Below are positions 10,101-20,139 of a stretch of 64,000 nt of DNA, piece after piece. Source of the stretch: Ditylenchus dipsaci (lineage: Eukaryota; Nematoda; Chromadorea; Rhabditida; Anguinidae); contig SADC01000095.1 in the NCBI GenBank assembly GCA_004194705.1, positions 1 through 64,000 of the forward strand. The letters are read 5' to 3'. Position 1 is the stretch's first letter. The number at the start of each line of letters is the position of its first letter. Position numbers and translations under genes: made by a program. The notes under the pieces are model-generated. The model was given only the letters and a program-made list of their open reading frames with translations. It did no database searches and was not told the origin of the DNA.

Positions 10101-13100
10101 AGTGCGTCGAAATGTTCATTGAGGAAGGCAAAAGCGTGGCCAATTTTGGCGTCCGATATCGGAGGGAGCTCGGGATTCATGCTAAAGTGCCGGACCGCAA
10201 TAGGATTCTTGACTGGTGCAACAAATTCAAGGGGCAAGGAAGCGTCGAAAGGAAGAAGAGGCCAAACATCAACCAAACACCAACAACAACAACACCAATC
10301 GCCAGTATGAATGAGCTTCGAGAACGGATTGAGCGCGCTTTCATGAGTCTGCCGCAGGAGATGGTCAACAGAGCAATCGGAGCCTACGAAACTCGCCTCG
10401 AATACTGCCTAGAAGTGAATGGGAAAAGTACAGAACAGGAATATGAGTGAAAATCATTGTTATTTTTGTCCGTTAAAATTGGGTGTGTTCAAATAAAGAA
10501 TTCTTTGCATGTTTGGTGTCATTCGATTTCTCATTCATTCAGCTTTCGAATAAAAAAAAGATCTCGTCAAAGTACCGCAAATTTAAAAAGTTATGGCGAA
10601 AATTCATTCATGCGTTTATGTTGCGCCACCCTGTAAAGCCAAAGTGACACTCGATACAACATACGCTCGATTTAACATACGGTTTTGCTCGGTCCCCATG
10701 CCGTATGTTAAATCGAGCGTCGACTGTATAAACAAATATTAGCCAAACGAAACTGTAACTTGACAAGCGCAAATAGAATACAGCAACCGCCGACAGTAAA
10801 AAACCACAAGCAGTACAAAAGGACTGGCAAAAGTACATGAATAGAACAACAATGATGCGTTAGTAATTTTCGAGTCGTAATGATTTAAAAAAATTATCCA
10901 TTTTTTGCTTTAAAACATTTACTTTTTTGAATATTGACGTAAAAATATATGAAGTGTGCACTATGGAGAGAAGCGTTGATTGGATTTGTTCCAGCCCAGG
11001 TGTGCGCTATGGCGGGGGTCCGTTACTATAAATTTATAAGGTGGCCAACCAAATCGGAACCGGGTGTGGACTATGGCGGGGGTGTACACTATGGCGGGTG
11101 TACACTATGAAGAGAGTCGACTGTATAGACAATAGTCGATTGAGAAACAAGTTACTGGCTCCAGCCTTAATTGCAGTGCCATATGTCATATTTGCAAAGC
11201 TTGGTTTTTCGTTCATAACCACGTTGACCACATTGTGGTCATTATGTATGAATCTAATTTGAAAAAGTGGTGGGTTGCAAACTCAATCAGTCTAATTATT
11301 CTTTCATCATTAGTTTTTTTAGATGGGTTACAATAAACGTATGATATCACTTTTGTGAAACCCATACAAAAAATAGTATTACAGGAGATAACAAAATTCT
11401 GCTTGGCTTGTAACCCATCATATTTGAAAATGGAATTTTCTGATAATGACCACAAAGTGGTCAACGTGATCAGTGGCGACCATTTTAACGTGGTCGTCCT
11501 GGGGTTAAATACTGGATTAAGCTTTGTTTTTTTAAGGTCCTTCTTCCGTATTCTTAGCAATGGTGTTCTAGTGGACACGGGTCAAGAAATTGTTGCAATA
11601 ATGTTTCATGAGAAAGAAGAGCTGCTTGGAAAGGCCAATAATCAGAATGTCAGAACTGTATTTGAAGTTATGAAAAAGTCATCTGTGGGTGAGTAGTAGC
11701 AGTAGAGTGGTGTTTGTTTATGATCCTGGTAATCGGCTGCATATTTTTTGTTTGAGGGTTTAGGAAGGGTTGTAGTATGACGGTCAGGGTTGTCACGTCC
11801 CCACCACGGATTAAAATATTAAGAATACGAGTCCTAGCCTCCAGCTACCTAGAACAAAGGGTTATATTCATCATTTTCATTCATTTTCAAGAACCGTCCT
11901 GAAACAAAGTACCGATATTAGAAATTTCGGCGCTACCGGAGTATATCCACCCCCCCCCCTCAAATGGAATTTTTTTTAAAGTGTTTCCAAACACCCTATA
12001 TGGACCCAAAATCACCTCAGGAGTTCAAAAAAGACATTATCTTTGAGTTCTGGTTAAAAAAAAGTTAAATTTTTCAACCATCTAAAAGTACCTTTTTTGA
12101 CCATTTTTAAAGGGATTCAGGGCTGTATTGGGGTGGAAATAGACCGAAAATGGGCTAATTTAGTGTAAAAAGGAAGTTGTTGAACATAATTTTGTTGACT
12201 GGGGCTACCGCATAAAGAAACTCTGGTATGCATATATATTTTTTATACACACAGAGTCACTTTCGAGTGATTTGCGTCTAAGGTATGTGGGTGTGCGCAT
12301 CTCAACCCAAGCAACCAAGCCCCCTGCGCCCCGAAGGAAGAGCAGGGGGCTTGGTTGGTTGGAGATACGCGCACTCACTTACCATAGACATAATTCCGAA
12401 TAAGACTCTTGAATAAAAATGCATTTAGAGGCTGTTTTTGCCCAGCTCCAGTGACCAAAACATGCCAAAACAGGCAAATGGTCTAAATTTAAAAATGTCC
12501 AAAACTATATACTGTTACTCCGGTAGGGTCGAAATTTCTAAAAAAGGACATTTGAGTAATAAAGTCAATTTCGACCGTTTTCAACAATACAAATGCCGTC
12601 TTATTTAGTGCCTATTGCCATTTCGAAGTGAAAAAAAATTTAAAATAAAAAAAGTTTTTTTTCAATAAAAAATAGCCTGTAAATGTCCTAAAAAGTTCTA
12701 AAGTAAAGAGTTTGAGTTCGCCCTAACAACAATGGCCACACCGCGCCTAAGAATTTGCCTAAGTTTTAAAATTTAATGAATTTTGAATAAATTCAAAATT
12801 TTGAAAGTTCGCGTGTTTTTAGCCCATAAGTAGCGTGAATTGTTGCAAATGCATTTTTTTGAGAAAGTGGTTCAAGAATTTGGGGCGTAATCGTTTTTTC
12901 CCAAATGTCATTTAAAATTTACTGCTAGAAAACCCTAAGGATTACAATGTATGATTCTGATCAGGACTCATATTCAAATGGCCATAACTTTTTTTCACAC
13001 TATACAGATTGAATAAAAAAGAACACAGTTTTGTAGCAAATTTCATGAAGATCACAAAGCGGCAAAAAATTTTTATCAGAAATAATGTTTCCAGAAAAGT

Positions 13101-16100
13101 TGTAGCAAATCGACCATGCTGAACACAAATCTGATGTCAAAATTTAAAAAAATTTAGTTTACAATCCAGCGTAGGCAAATAATAGCTCTAAAATTATTGA
13201 AGCTACAGTCAAACCTCGATTTAGTGGCACCCCTAGGGACCAAGCCTTAGGTGCCCCTAAATCGAGGTGCCACTAAATCGGGGGTAAACTTTGGCCAAGT
13301 TTGGCCAACTCTGGCCAACTAAATCGCCCTGAGGGTGCCACTAAATCGAGGTGCCACTGAATCGGGGGTAAACTTTGGCCAAGTTTGGCCAACTCTGGCC
13401 AACTAAATCGCCCTCAGGGTGCCACTAAATCGGGTGCCACTAAATCGAGGTTCGACTGTATAACTTTTCAGTGAACAACATTTTTTCTAAAAAAAAAATT
13501 CTGCTTCGTAATCTTCATAAAATTTGCTGTCTTTATTCGATCTGTTAAGTGAAAAAAGTTATGGGCATTTTAAGATGAGTTCTAATCAGAGTCTAACATT
13601 GTAATCCTTGAAGTTTTCCAGCTGTAAATTTTAAATGACATCCGGGAAAATTACTTTTTAAAAGCTCCAGAAAAGGCTCCAGCAAAACTTTTTGTTGAAA
13701 TTTTTTGAAACCGAAAACACCATCTTATTCAGCAGAACATTTTACGTCCAATGAAGCAAAGAGATCGCTCGACTATCCCAGTTTTAAGGTTAATAATCTA
13801 AGGCTAAGTAGGGCTGAATCACATAGAAGACCAAACGAAAATCGTGTTTTTTCATGTTCTTGACAGTTATACAAAAAAATCTTATCGATTAGTCAAAAAA
13901 GATTTTCAAAATAAATATTGCCAAAAGAAAATTTATAATATTTTCCAATAACATTGTGAAATTTTACATCAAAATTTTGCATATTATTTAGTAGACGCCC
14001 ACTCTATAGCCTGTGATGAAGTTAATAAAGAAGTTAAGCATGCTGTTCATTGTCGCAACATCACCGTTCAAAAGTGCCATTCACCCAGTCAGACTCACAA
14101 CAATGACGATCTCAACAAAGAAAACTCCGTGCCATCTCTCTCCTACGAACTTCAACAAGTCAATATTAGTCAAACAAGTGTACCATCTGGAACTGATAAA
14201 ACGGAGTTGTTCATTTCAGAGACATTCCTAGCAGCTGAAAAAGTGCTTCAAACGGTGATCCACTCACTGATTTTGAACAATAAGAAAAAGGCTTGCAAGT
14301 ACGCCAATGCTAATTTTATGGGTGTCACTGAAGGCGAGGTTGATTTTTTTTATTATTGAGACATTTATTAAAATTTTTAGACTTTTTTCATAGATAAATC
14401 TAAGTTTATTTGAGCACTTTCTAATTGAAAAAAAAATCGCAAATTTTGATCCTAGTATAGAATACCCTCCCCCCTCAACGATTTTCCCTTTTAAAACTTA
14501 AAAGACCATAGCCGTCGCCTACAACGAGAATTTCAAATGTTTGAATTCGCGCGGGACAGTTCTCTTTCGTCTCGCACTTTACTCTTTTGACTTGCTTCGA
14601 ATGACTCAAAAGAGTACAATGAAAGACAAAAGAGAACTGTCCCGCGCGAACTGAAACATTCGAAATTCTCGTTGTAGGCGACGGCTATGGTCCTTTAAAG
14701 GGAGGTGGGAACTTTTACGGCTATATTTTGACATCGACCTGTTTTACCTTTTTCATATATATTGTTTTCTCTTCCCAGATGTTTTTACACCGTTCCATAG
14801 CTGAGATTTTTCTCTATCGATTGAGTGGTCGAACATACTAATTACCAATAATTTGTGAGGAAATCACACCAAATTTACACTAAAAAGCAAGTTGAGCCTC
14901 AGACTTGGGTTTTTAGTGTAAAGTGGTGTGATTTTCTGAAAAATTACTTTGAACTAGGGTGTTTAACCACTCAATCGATAGAGAAAAATATCAGCTACAA
15001 AACTGTGAAAATATCTTGGACGAGAAAACAAAATATTTGAAAAATGTAAAATAAGTCGATGTCAAAAGGTAACCGTAAAGTCCCTCGCCCCTTTGAGTAA
15101 AAAATACCCAAATACCGTATTTCCTCTAATAGCTGCCCATGACCTATGAACTGCCCATGTTCTAATAAGTGCCCACCCTAAAATCTCATTTGGAAGCAAA
15201 ATATATAAAATTTCCGGCACTATTCCATTGTACCCCCCCCCCTCAAAAACTAACTTTTTTATATGCACTCAAAAACCATTTTTATGTAGTAATTTCGCCA
15301 TAAAAGGACCAGAAAAGCCATTTAAATAGGGTTCAAGGGCTGTATTGGGAGGGGAAGGGAATAACACAGGGCCACTTTTTTTCGGCTGCTTTACCATGTT
15401 TTTCAACTCGGGCCATGGCAAAAATAGACTCTATATGCATTTTATGATCAAGTGTACTTCTCGTATTACATAAAAATGGTTTTTGAGTGCATATAAAAAA
15501 GTTGGTTTTTTGGGGGGGGGGTACAATGGAATAGGTCATTATTTTTGGGGGTGGGGGAGGTGGTACACTGGAATAACTTTTTTGGGGGGGGGGGTACAAT
15601 GGAATAGCGGCGAATTTCCGTATTTCCTCTAATTGATGTTTGGTGTATTATTTTATTTACAGCATAATTGAGTTCATTGCTAACTGCACTTTGAGAATGA
15701 TTTTAGAAATGATATTAACCCGGAGTTCCATATTGTTTAAATGTTTGTTCATTGTATGTTGTAATGAAACTTAGAATAAATTTTTTGGGAAGAAGTGGAA
15801 AAATAAGAGCCCATGTCCTAATATGTGCCCATGCTCTAATAAGTGCCCACCCTGGAGGGAGATTGAAAAATAAGAGCCCTGGGCAGCTATTAGAGGAAAT
15901 ACGGTATATGTTCTAGACCCAGGAAAATAATTATAGACATAGTTCTGTAGTTTTTACCCCCCCCCTCGAGGGGGTCAATAATTAGAGACGGGTCTATAAT
16001 TAGAGAAAAATGCTAAAAAAGGCATTTTGGCTCTATGTGTATTCGAGGGACCCCGAAAAAAATATGCCTTGGTCCCCCTGTTGTTTATTTTCGCGATTTT

Positions 16101-19100
16101 TAAGGCTTACACGGGAAGTGCACAACCTTAAGGTGGCGTTGAGACAAACTTTATACACCAATCGAAAGCTCGTGGCATGCCTATTACAGTCGACTCCCTC
16201 CATAGTGCACACCCAGGGGACCGACGCTAGGTGTGCACTATGGCGGGGTGTACACTATGGAGAGAGTTGACAGTACTGCCTCACTTGCCGATTTTCCTAC
16301 CGACGCGTCTACGATGAGAAAATCGAGTTTGAAATATAAGATATTTGTTGTGTAGAGTATGGCCAAGTTTTGCAATTATCTCTCCAGCGAGTGGCGCAAT
16401 GGATGTGATTCGAGCTTTGTTTTTAAACGTCGCATGTTAGTACGGGTACATGTTTAATTTAGATTTTATTTTTTCAAAATATGTTTTCTCATCCTTTTCT
16501 AATGAGTTGCAAAAAGTATATTTTCGGGAATCTGATACATAAAGATAAAGAAATTACACCATGATGCGCATCAAAAAACATTGTATCAGACAATGTCTGG
16601 TATGCATAATATCTTGTTTTTGAAATGCGACAATATTACTGTATAAATATGCCTGCCAACATAGATATCAAACCAGAGATATGGATGGCATAATTTGAAA
16701 AGAAAAAGTGTGAGTGAAAAATCTAAATTAAACATGTACCCGTACTAACCTGCGACGTTTAAAAACAAAGCTCGAATCACATCCACTGCGCCACTCGCTG
16801 GAGAGATAATTGCAAAACTTGGCCATACTCTACACAACAAATATCTCATATTTCAAACTCAATTTTCTCATCGTAGACGCGTCGGCAGGAAAATCGGCAA
16901 GTGAGGCAGTAATAGGCATGCGATGAGCTTTTGATTGGTGTATAAAGTTTGTCTCAACGCCACCTTAAGGTTGTACACTTCCCGTGTTAGGTTTAGGCAA
17001 GTTTTTTTTTCTCGAGTCTACAAATTGATCTTGCTCTAGACTTATGAGTAAAAACCCATGTTTGAGTCAGTCCTAACATACGGTGGCTAACTCTTGCCTA
17101 AATCTAAGCCTAAAAAAATCTCCAAATTTTAACACAGGGGGAGCAAGGTATGTTTTTTTCGGGGGTCCCTCGAACACATATAGAGCCGGCATTTTCATCA
17201 CATTTTGTGAGTAAAATATGGGAAATTGAGAATAAAAATAGTCTTCTACACGCATTCAAACGCGTGAAATTCTCGTTGTCGGCAACGGCGATGGTTCTTT
17301 AAAATCGAAAATTTTCACGCAAAAAAATATTTTTTTTCAAAAACTATCGGCGCAGAATGACTCAGCATCAAAAGTTTTAACGAAACGCTACTCTTGTAAT
17401 AAACGGCCTTGCCTTTGTTTTATGTTGCATAGAGAAAACAAGGAAAAAAGGGGTACATTTTGTCACTTTCGTCAAAAAGAATAAATTAAGTTAAATTAAG
17501 TATGATATTTAGAGTGGTTTTTTCAAAATTTTACAAAATTTTTTTATCCCTCCTGTAATTTCATAACATAAAATATCTCTCCTTACAGGCACATGTGCTT
17601 GATGTAAAAGGTCAGATTGCCACTGTTCTTGTGATTGGCGTCGTCGAAATTCAAGGTAGAACTTTCTGAAAATTCTAATTAAATCCTGACATCCATTATC
17701 CACCTTTTGCAGACACTCGCTATATCTTCCTGCGAATGTCTGTCGAACTGGAGTGGGACATGAGTCAGCCGGCTAAGATGAACCTGCTGCATTCTTCTAC
17801 CAAAGAAATTGACTGGAGACTGGCTATTGCTGGAAAGCAAGGCAAACCTGCAAGGTTTGTCATTTCCACCATTCTTCCCAATACCGTATTTTCTCTAATA
17901 CACCGTTTTTTCTCTAATATATCGACCGGTCGGTTTATTTTTCAACCTACCTCTAGGGGTCGGTTTGTTAGAGAGAGTCGGTATATAGAGAGGATCGCTA
18001 TGTTGTTCAACATCCTCGCGCCGAAAACGCGAGGATGTGAGGGGGTCGGTATTTGCGAGAGAGGGTCGGTATTTGCGGCAAAACAAAAACAATTTTATTA
18101 GTACAACATTAGCATACCGTATCCTTTTTACCTGAACCTGGACGGTAATAGGGTTTTTTTAGTGACCGCTGAGTTGAAATTTAGGTAGCTTACCAATAAG
18201 TCACCGAAAACTCGGTAACTTATTAATCCCGTAATAATCGACACCCCGCCCTGGTGTCGCAAATGAACCACATTTATTTCAGCAGAGGGTCAGGAAGTGG
18301 CGAGAACAATAATAATAAAAAAATTAACCAGGATTTGGCATGAAGAACATGAACTTACATTGTAAAAAAATTGGAAATAGTTCATTTAGCATCTAGTTCA
18401 TTTTCTTCGAGTGATCGGTCGCTGGCGTATTCATTTTCTTCATCTTCTTATAAATAGCGGCAGAAAAATAATGAAAATAAGACCAAATGAGCCAAATTTT
18501 GATATTTAAAAGTGCGAACAAACGCGCCACTTCAAACTAGGCGATGATTTTTCTGGATTTTTTAGATTTCTAGGGGTCGGTTTATTAGAAAGGGTCGGTT
18601 TATTTTTCAATGGATTTTTTGCCAGCTTTTGCTCGAAAGTGCCCGTTTTTGGCTTTTTTGCCCGTTTTTGCTCGAAAGTGCCCGCTTTTCTTTAAATATG
18701 CACGCTTTTTTATTTTTTCTGCCCGCTTTATTTGAAAGTGCCCGTAAACTGGCCGTTTTTGGATTTTTACTGCCCGCTGCTATTAAAAGCGCCTGTTTTA
18801 GGCTAGAAGAGGCCCTATGCCATGAGAGTGAATATTTTATGTCTTTACCATAGCACTAATCATCCTTGTATTATATCTAGCCGTATACCCTATGAACATT
18901 TGAGCACGATCAAAAATGAACATCTATATTTAGGCATCGTAGGCATTGTTGTACTTCTTGGAATGATCACAGTCATAGTTCGTAGTTTGCCAATCATCAG
19001 TTTCTTTGCTGTCGTGGCTGCAATTACTTGAGTCTCTTAGGTTAACCATCGAAAAAAATTTACTATCGCCAGCTGCCCCACCAATCCGGATTCTTTTGCT

Positions 19101-19895
19101 TCCACTTCTTGAAACTTTTCTCTCCATCACAAGCAGAAAGGTTTTTCAAGTCACGGGTCATTACGGTAAATCTGTAAAACAAACAAATTGCAAAGAAATC
19201 ACATGATGCAATTTTTAAAACTGAGAAACATTCACATTTCAACAAAAACGGTCACTTTTTTTAGCGAAAACGGGCACTTTTTAACAAAAGCGGGTAGAAA
19301 AAATGAAAAAGCGGAAAAAAAATTAAAACAAAAGCGGGCACTTTCGCGCAAAACGGGCAAAAAAGGCCAAAACCGGGCACATTCGAGCAAAAGCGGGCAG
19401 AAAAAAACCAGAAGCGGGCAGAAAAAAACCAGAAGCGGGTTTTCAACCTATCTCTACGGGGTTGGTTTATTAGAGAGGGTCGTCATTTTAGAGAGGGTCT
19501 ATATATTAGAGAAAATACGGTAAGTCTTCCCCAAAATCGTAAATTCTCTTTATTTATTTATGGTGTGTTTGACCTTATTTTACAATCGACTCTTAGTCAT
19601 GTAACATAATAAAACAAAGCTCAGATTCCGAGCTGCATTTTGGTATATAACATGCTTGTGATCGATACCCGATTATGGGTCAAAAGCTCGAAAAAATAAG
19701 TAAATAAAATTTAGGATTTTAGGGAGGGATTATATTAAAGAAAATAAGGTAAACCTTCTTCTCATTTTCAGCTGGCAACCACGGTCGATACCAGTTCAGT
19801 TCAGGACACAGGACAGGCTGATAACAAACGATGTGCAGGAGAGTCTCAAATTTATGGCCGGAAGTTGTCATGGCGGCATTGTTTTCACTTTATGA
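7148..19895 (+). CDS. Nine-exon gene, 537-aa protein, family not recognised
   Basis: Exons: 7148-7393, 7741-7898, 8592-8751, 8829-9067, 11558-11688, 13992-14338, 17589-17655, 17713-17854 and 19772-19895 (stop TGA). They sum to 1614 nt with every intron phase compatible and no internal stop, which is strong evidence for a real, intact gene. The second exon's acceptor (ACAAG) is the weakest junction. The protein starts with an acidic/Ser segment (MQDSDDESDCASSS) and has no obvious signal peptide or membrane segments. Residues 83-240 are hydrophobic and well ordered, including CIGDLFGCTGALFYAN and FLIHLFSEEILEH. A Ser/Asn-rich linker covers roughly 290-340, and the C-terminal block ends KFMAGSCHGGIVFTL. 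The FLIHLFSEEIL part vaguely recalls BEN-domain helices, which is not enough for a call. Large introns are filled with MITEs. The stop codon lies 244 nt before the SPNS start on the same strand. Confidence 0.75.
7955..8185. mobile_element. Element with GGCGAGTTTT words (degraded copy)
   Basis: Located in an intron of the 7148 gene. It begins GGGACGCAACCAACTCGTC and ends GACGAGACGGTTGAGTCCC, with GTTGGCGAG/GATGGCGAG words in the arms. It is related to the better-preserved element at 60314-60683. No coding capacity. Confidence 0.55.
9879..10633 (+). mobile_element. Internally deleted Tc1/mariner-like element
   Basis: It begins CAGGGTGGCGCAACATAAAC and ends GTTTATGTTGCGCCACCCTG, flanked by TA. 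The terminal inverted repeats run about 120 bp, through TTCATTCATGCG, the AAGTACTTTGACGAGATC equivalent and GAATGAGAAATCG. It contains one plus-strand ORF with a transposase-like head and tail but no room for the DDE core. A shorter relative is at 45166-45550. Confidence 0.85.
10073..10450 (+). CDS. Transposase-derived ORF: HTH head fused to C-terminal tail, catalytic core missing
   Basis: The ATG at 10073 follows an acceptor-like TTCTTTTAG and opens 125 codons to the TGA at 10448-10450. Residues 1-65 (MVYSAQEKAKCVEMF ... ILDWCNKFKGQGSV) resemble the helix-turn-helix (DUF4817-type) that precedes many Tc1/mariner-like transposases, followed by a basic linker RKKRP. After a Thr/Gln-rich spacer, residues 80-115 (MNELRERIERAFMSLP ... 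YETRLEYCLEVNG) resemble the last helix of Tc3/mariner transposases. The roughly 200-residue DDE domain normally between them is absent, yet the frame is open. It is either a lucky in-frame deletion or a retained DNA-binding derivative. It cannot be an active transposase. Confidence 0.65.
   Translation: MVYSAQEKAKCVEMFIEEGKSVANFGVRYRRELGIHAKVPDRNRILDWCNKFKGQGSVERKKRPNINQTPTTTTPIASMNELRERIERAFMSLPQEMVNRAIGAYETRLEYCLEVNGKSTEQEYE
11215..11505. repeat. Inverted repeat with GACCACNNNGTGGTC words
   Basis: CCACGTTGACCACATTGTGG at 11220-11239 is mirrored near 11446-11475 (AATGACCACAAAGTGGTC), with AACCCATC/GATGGGTT between. It lies just upstream of the 11558 exon, inside the intron. It belongs to the palindromic-word type described in the findings, but I cannot define its ends. 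Confidence 0.5.
11935..12535. mobile_element. CTACCGGAGTAT MITE containing a GC-rich hairpin repeat
   Basis: Ends GCGCTACCGGAGTAT and ATACTGTTACTCCGGTAGGG. The interior (12200-12400) carries the GC-rich palindrome CAAGCCCCCTGCGCC/GGAAGAGCAGGGGGCTTGG next to GAGTCACTTTCGAGTGATTT. That module recurs at 24170, 26170, 30620 and 31200. Confidence 0.6.
12890..13660. repeat. Foldback repeat split by a pogo-like MITE
   Basis: The left arm (AAATGTCATTTAAAATTTAC ... CCATAACTTTTTTTCACAC ... ATTTCATGAAGATCAC) is mirrored on the right (AATCTTCATAAAATTTGC ... AAAAAAGTTATGG ... GTAAATTTTAAATGACAT). The pogo-like MITE at 13206-13458 sits between the arms. Whole block is intronic in the 7148 gene. Confidence 0.65.
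13206..13458. mobile_element. pogo-like MITE with internal tandem duplication
   Basis: Ends CAGTCAAACCTCGATTTAG and CTAAATCGAGGTTCGACTG at TA. A unit of about 100 bp containing GGTAAACTTTGGCCAAGTTT is present twice in direct orientation, an unusual internal duplication for so small an element. Confidence 0.8.
14486..14706. mobile_element. Hairpin MITE
   Basis: ACCATAGCCGTCGCCTACAA ... CGCGCGGGACAGTTCTCTTT is mirrored by AAAGAGAACTGTCCCGCGCG ... TTGTAGGCGACGGCTATGGT, giving near-perfect 100-bp arms around a CTTGCTTCGAATG loop. A fragment of one arm is at 17255-17305. Confidence 0.85.
14713..15079. mobile_element. Hairpin MITE (TTTACGG ends), copy 1
   Basis: Long inverted arms (TTTTGACATCGACCTG ... 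TCGATTGAGTGGTCGAACA against AACCACTCAATCGATAGAG ... AAGTCGATGTCAAAAGGTAA). A second copy is in a SPNS intron at 32760-33155. The spacing, containing CACACCAAATTTACAC, is conserved. Confidence 0.8.
15107..15907. mobile_element. CCGTATTTCCTCTAAT element with nested poly-C/poly-G repeat
   Basis: Ends ACCGTATTTCCTCTAATAGC and GCTATTAGAGGAAATACGGT. Inside, AAGTGCCCACCCT words flank a block (about 15190-15610) beginning and ending with CTATTCCATTGTACCCCCC-type sequence in opposite orientations, probably another inserted element. Confidence 0.65.
16010..17200. mobile_element. Large foldback element
   Basis: The outer arms (GGCATTTTGGCTCTATGTGT ... GAGGGACCCCGAAAAAAAT, 16020-16066) are mirrored at 17148-17195. 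The inner arms are about 350 bp: GAAGTGCACAACCTTAAGG ... ATCGAGTTTGAAATATAAG ... CGTACTAAC equivalents at 16108-16470 and 16725-17000. The left arm is interrupted at a TA by the pogo-like MITE at 16187-16273. The right arm retains the uninterrupted site GAGGCAGTAATAGGCATG. Confidence 0.8.
16187..16273. mobile_element. 87-bp pogo-like MITE with readable empty site
   Basis: Begins CAGTCGACTCCCTCCATAGT and ends CTATGGAGAGAGTTGACAG, flanked by TA. Because it sits in one arm of a palindrome, the other arm gives the pre-insertion sequence. This confirms the ends and the TA duplication without any outside comparison. Confidence 0.9.
17882..19521. mobile_element. CCGTATTTTCTCTAATA element carrying GCCCGCTTTT arrays
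   Basis: Ends ACCGTATTTTCTCTAATAC and TATTAGAGAAAATACGGT. Within it, 18610-18800 repeats words such as TGCCCGTTTTTGCTCGAAAG, and 19250-19440 holds the inverse CTTTCGCGCAAAACGGGC words. A second element is therefore probably nested between 18610 and 19440. It sits in the last intron of the 7148 gene. The ORFs in the arrays are artefacts. Confidence 0.65.
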
Positions 19896-20139
19896 CAACT
19901 TTATAAAGGCAAAAGTTAAAAAAATGTGTTCACGGCAGAGGAGTCGAATTCGTGATGTATCACCATTATTCTACAAAAGACATACTTCTTATTATTAATG
20001 TCGTTGGTATCTAATCTTATGCCAATAAATACCTTATTATAATATTTGATTTCATGATTTTTCAACAAAAAAAGTGACTGGTCTGCTATTTATGTAACAT
20101 ATTCCAAACTATTTTTCTCTCAAAAGTTTTTTTCTAGAA
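19896..20139 (+). other. Short spacer between co-oriented genes with acceptor just before the next ATG
   Basis: Only 244 nt separate the stop of the 7148 gene from the SPNS ATG. The spacer has AATAAATACC at about 20026, a possible polyadenylation hexamer, and ends in CAAAAGTTTTTTTCTAG, a pyrimidine-rich 3' splice site two bases before ATG. This layout is what an operon with spliced-leader addition looks like. An upstream 5'UTR intron cannot be excluded. Confidence 0.4.

Larger units (their letters stand above)
9805..10726. mobile_element. pogo-like MITE interrupted by a Tc1/mariner-like element
   Basis: Ends CAGTCGACGCTCGATTTAAC and GTTAAATCGAGCGTCGACTG at TA dinucleotides. The inner words CGATTTAACATACG are repeated in both arms. 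Directly to the left, a related end (CGAGGGTTGACTGTA, up to 9804) belongs to another pogo-like copy beginning near 9595. Removing 9879-10633 restores an ordinary MITE of about 170 bp. Confidence 0.7.
9243..11123. mobile_element. pogo-like element, outer layer of a three-level nest
   Basis: The left end is TACAGCCGACTCCCTCC and the right end is AAGAGAGTCGACTGTA, both at TA. Both ends are followed inward by GTGCACTATGG words, matching the intact 87-bp relative at 16187-16273. It encloses a second pogo-like element (9805-10726), which in turn encloses a Tc1/mariner-like element (9879-10633). It lies in the 9068-11557 intron of the 7148 gene. That the two ends belong to one insertion is inferred. 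Confidence 0.55.

Noticed and set aside
11355..11557. Upstream extension of the 11558 exon (MKPIQKIVLQEITK...)
   Set aside because: It lies in an inverted repeat and would break the phase. The acceptor TTCTTAG at 11557 gives the correct phase.
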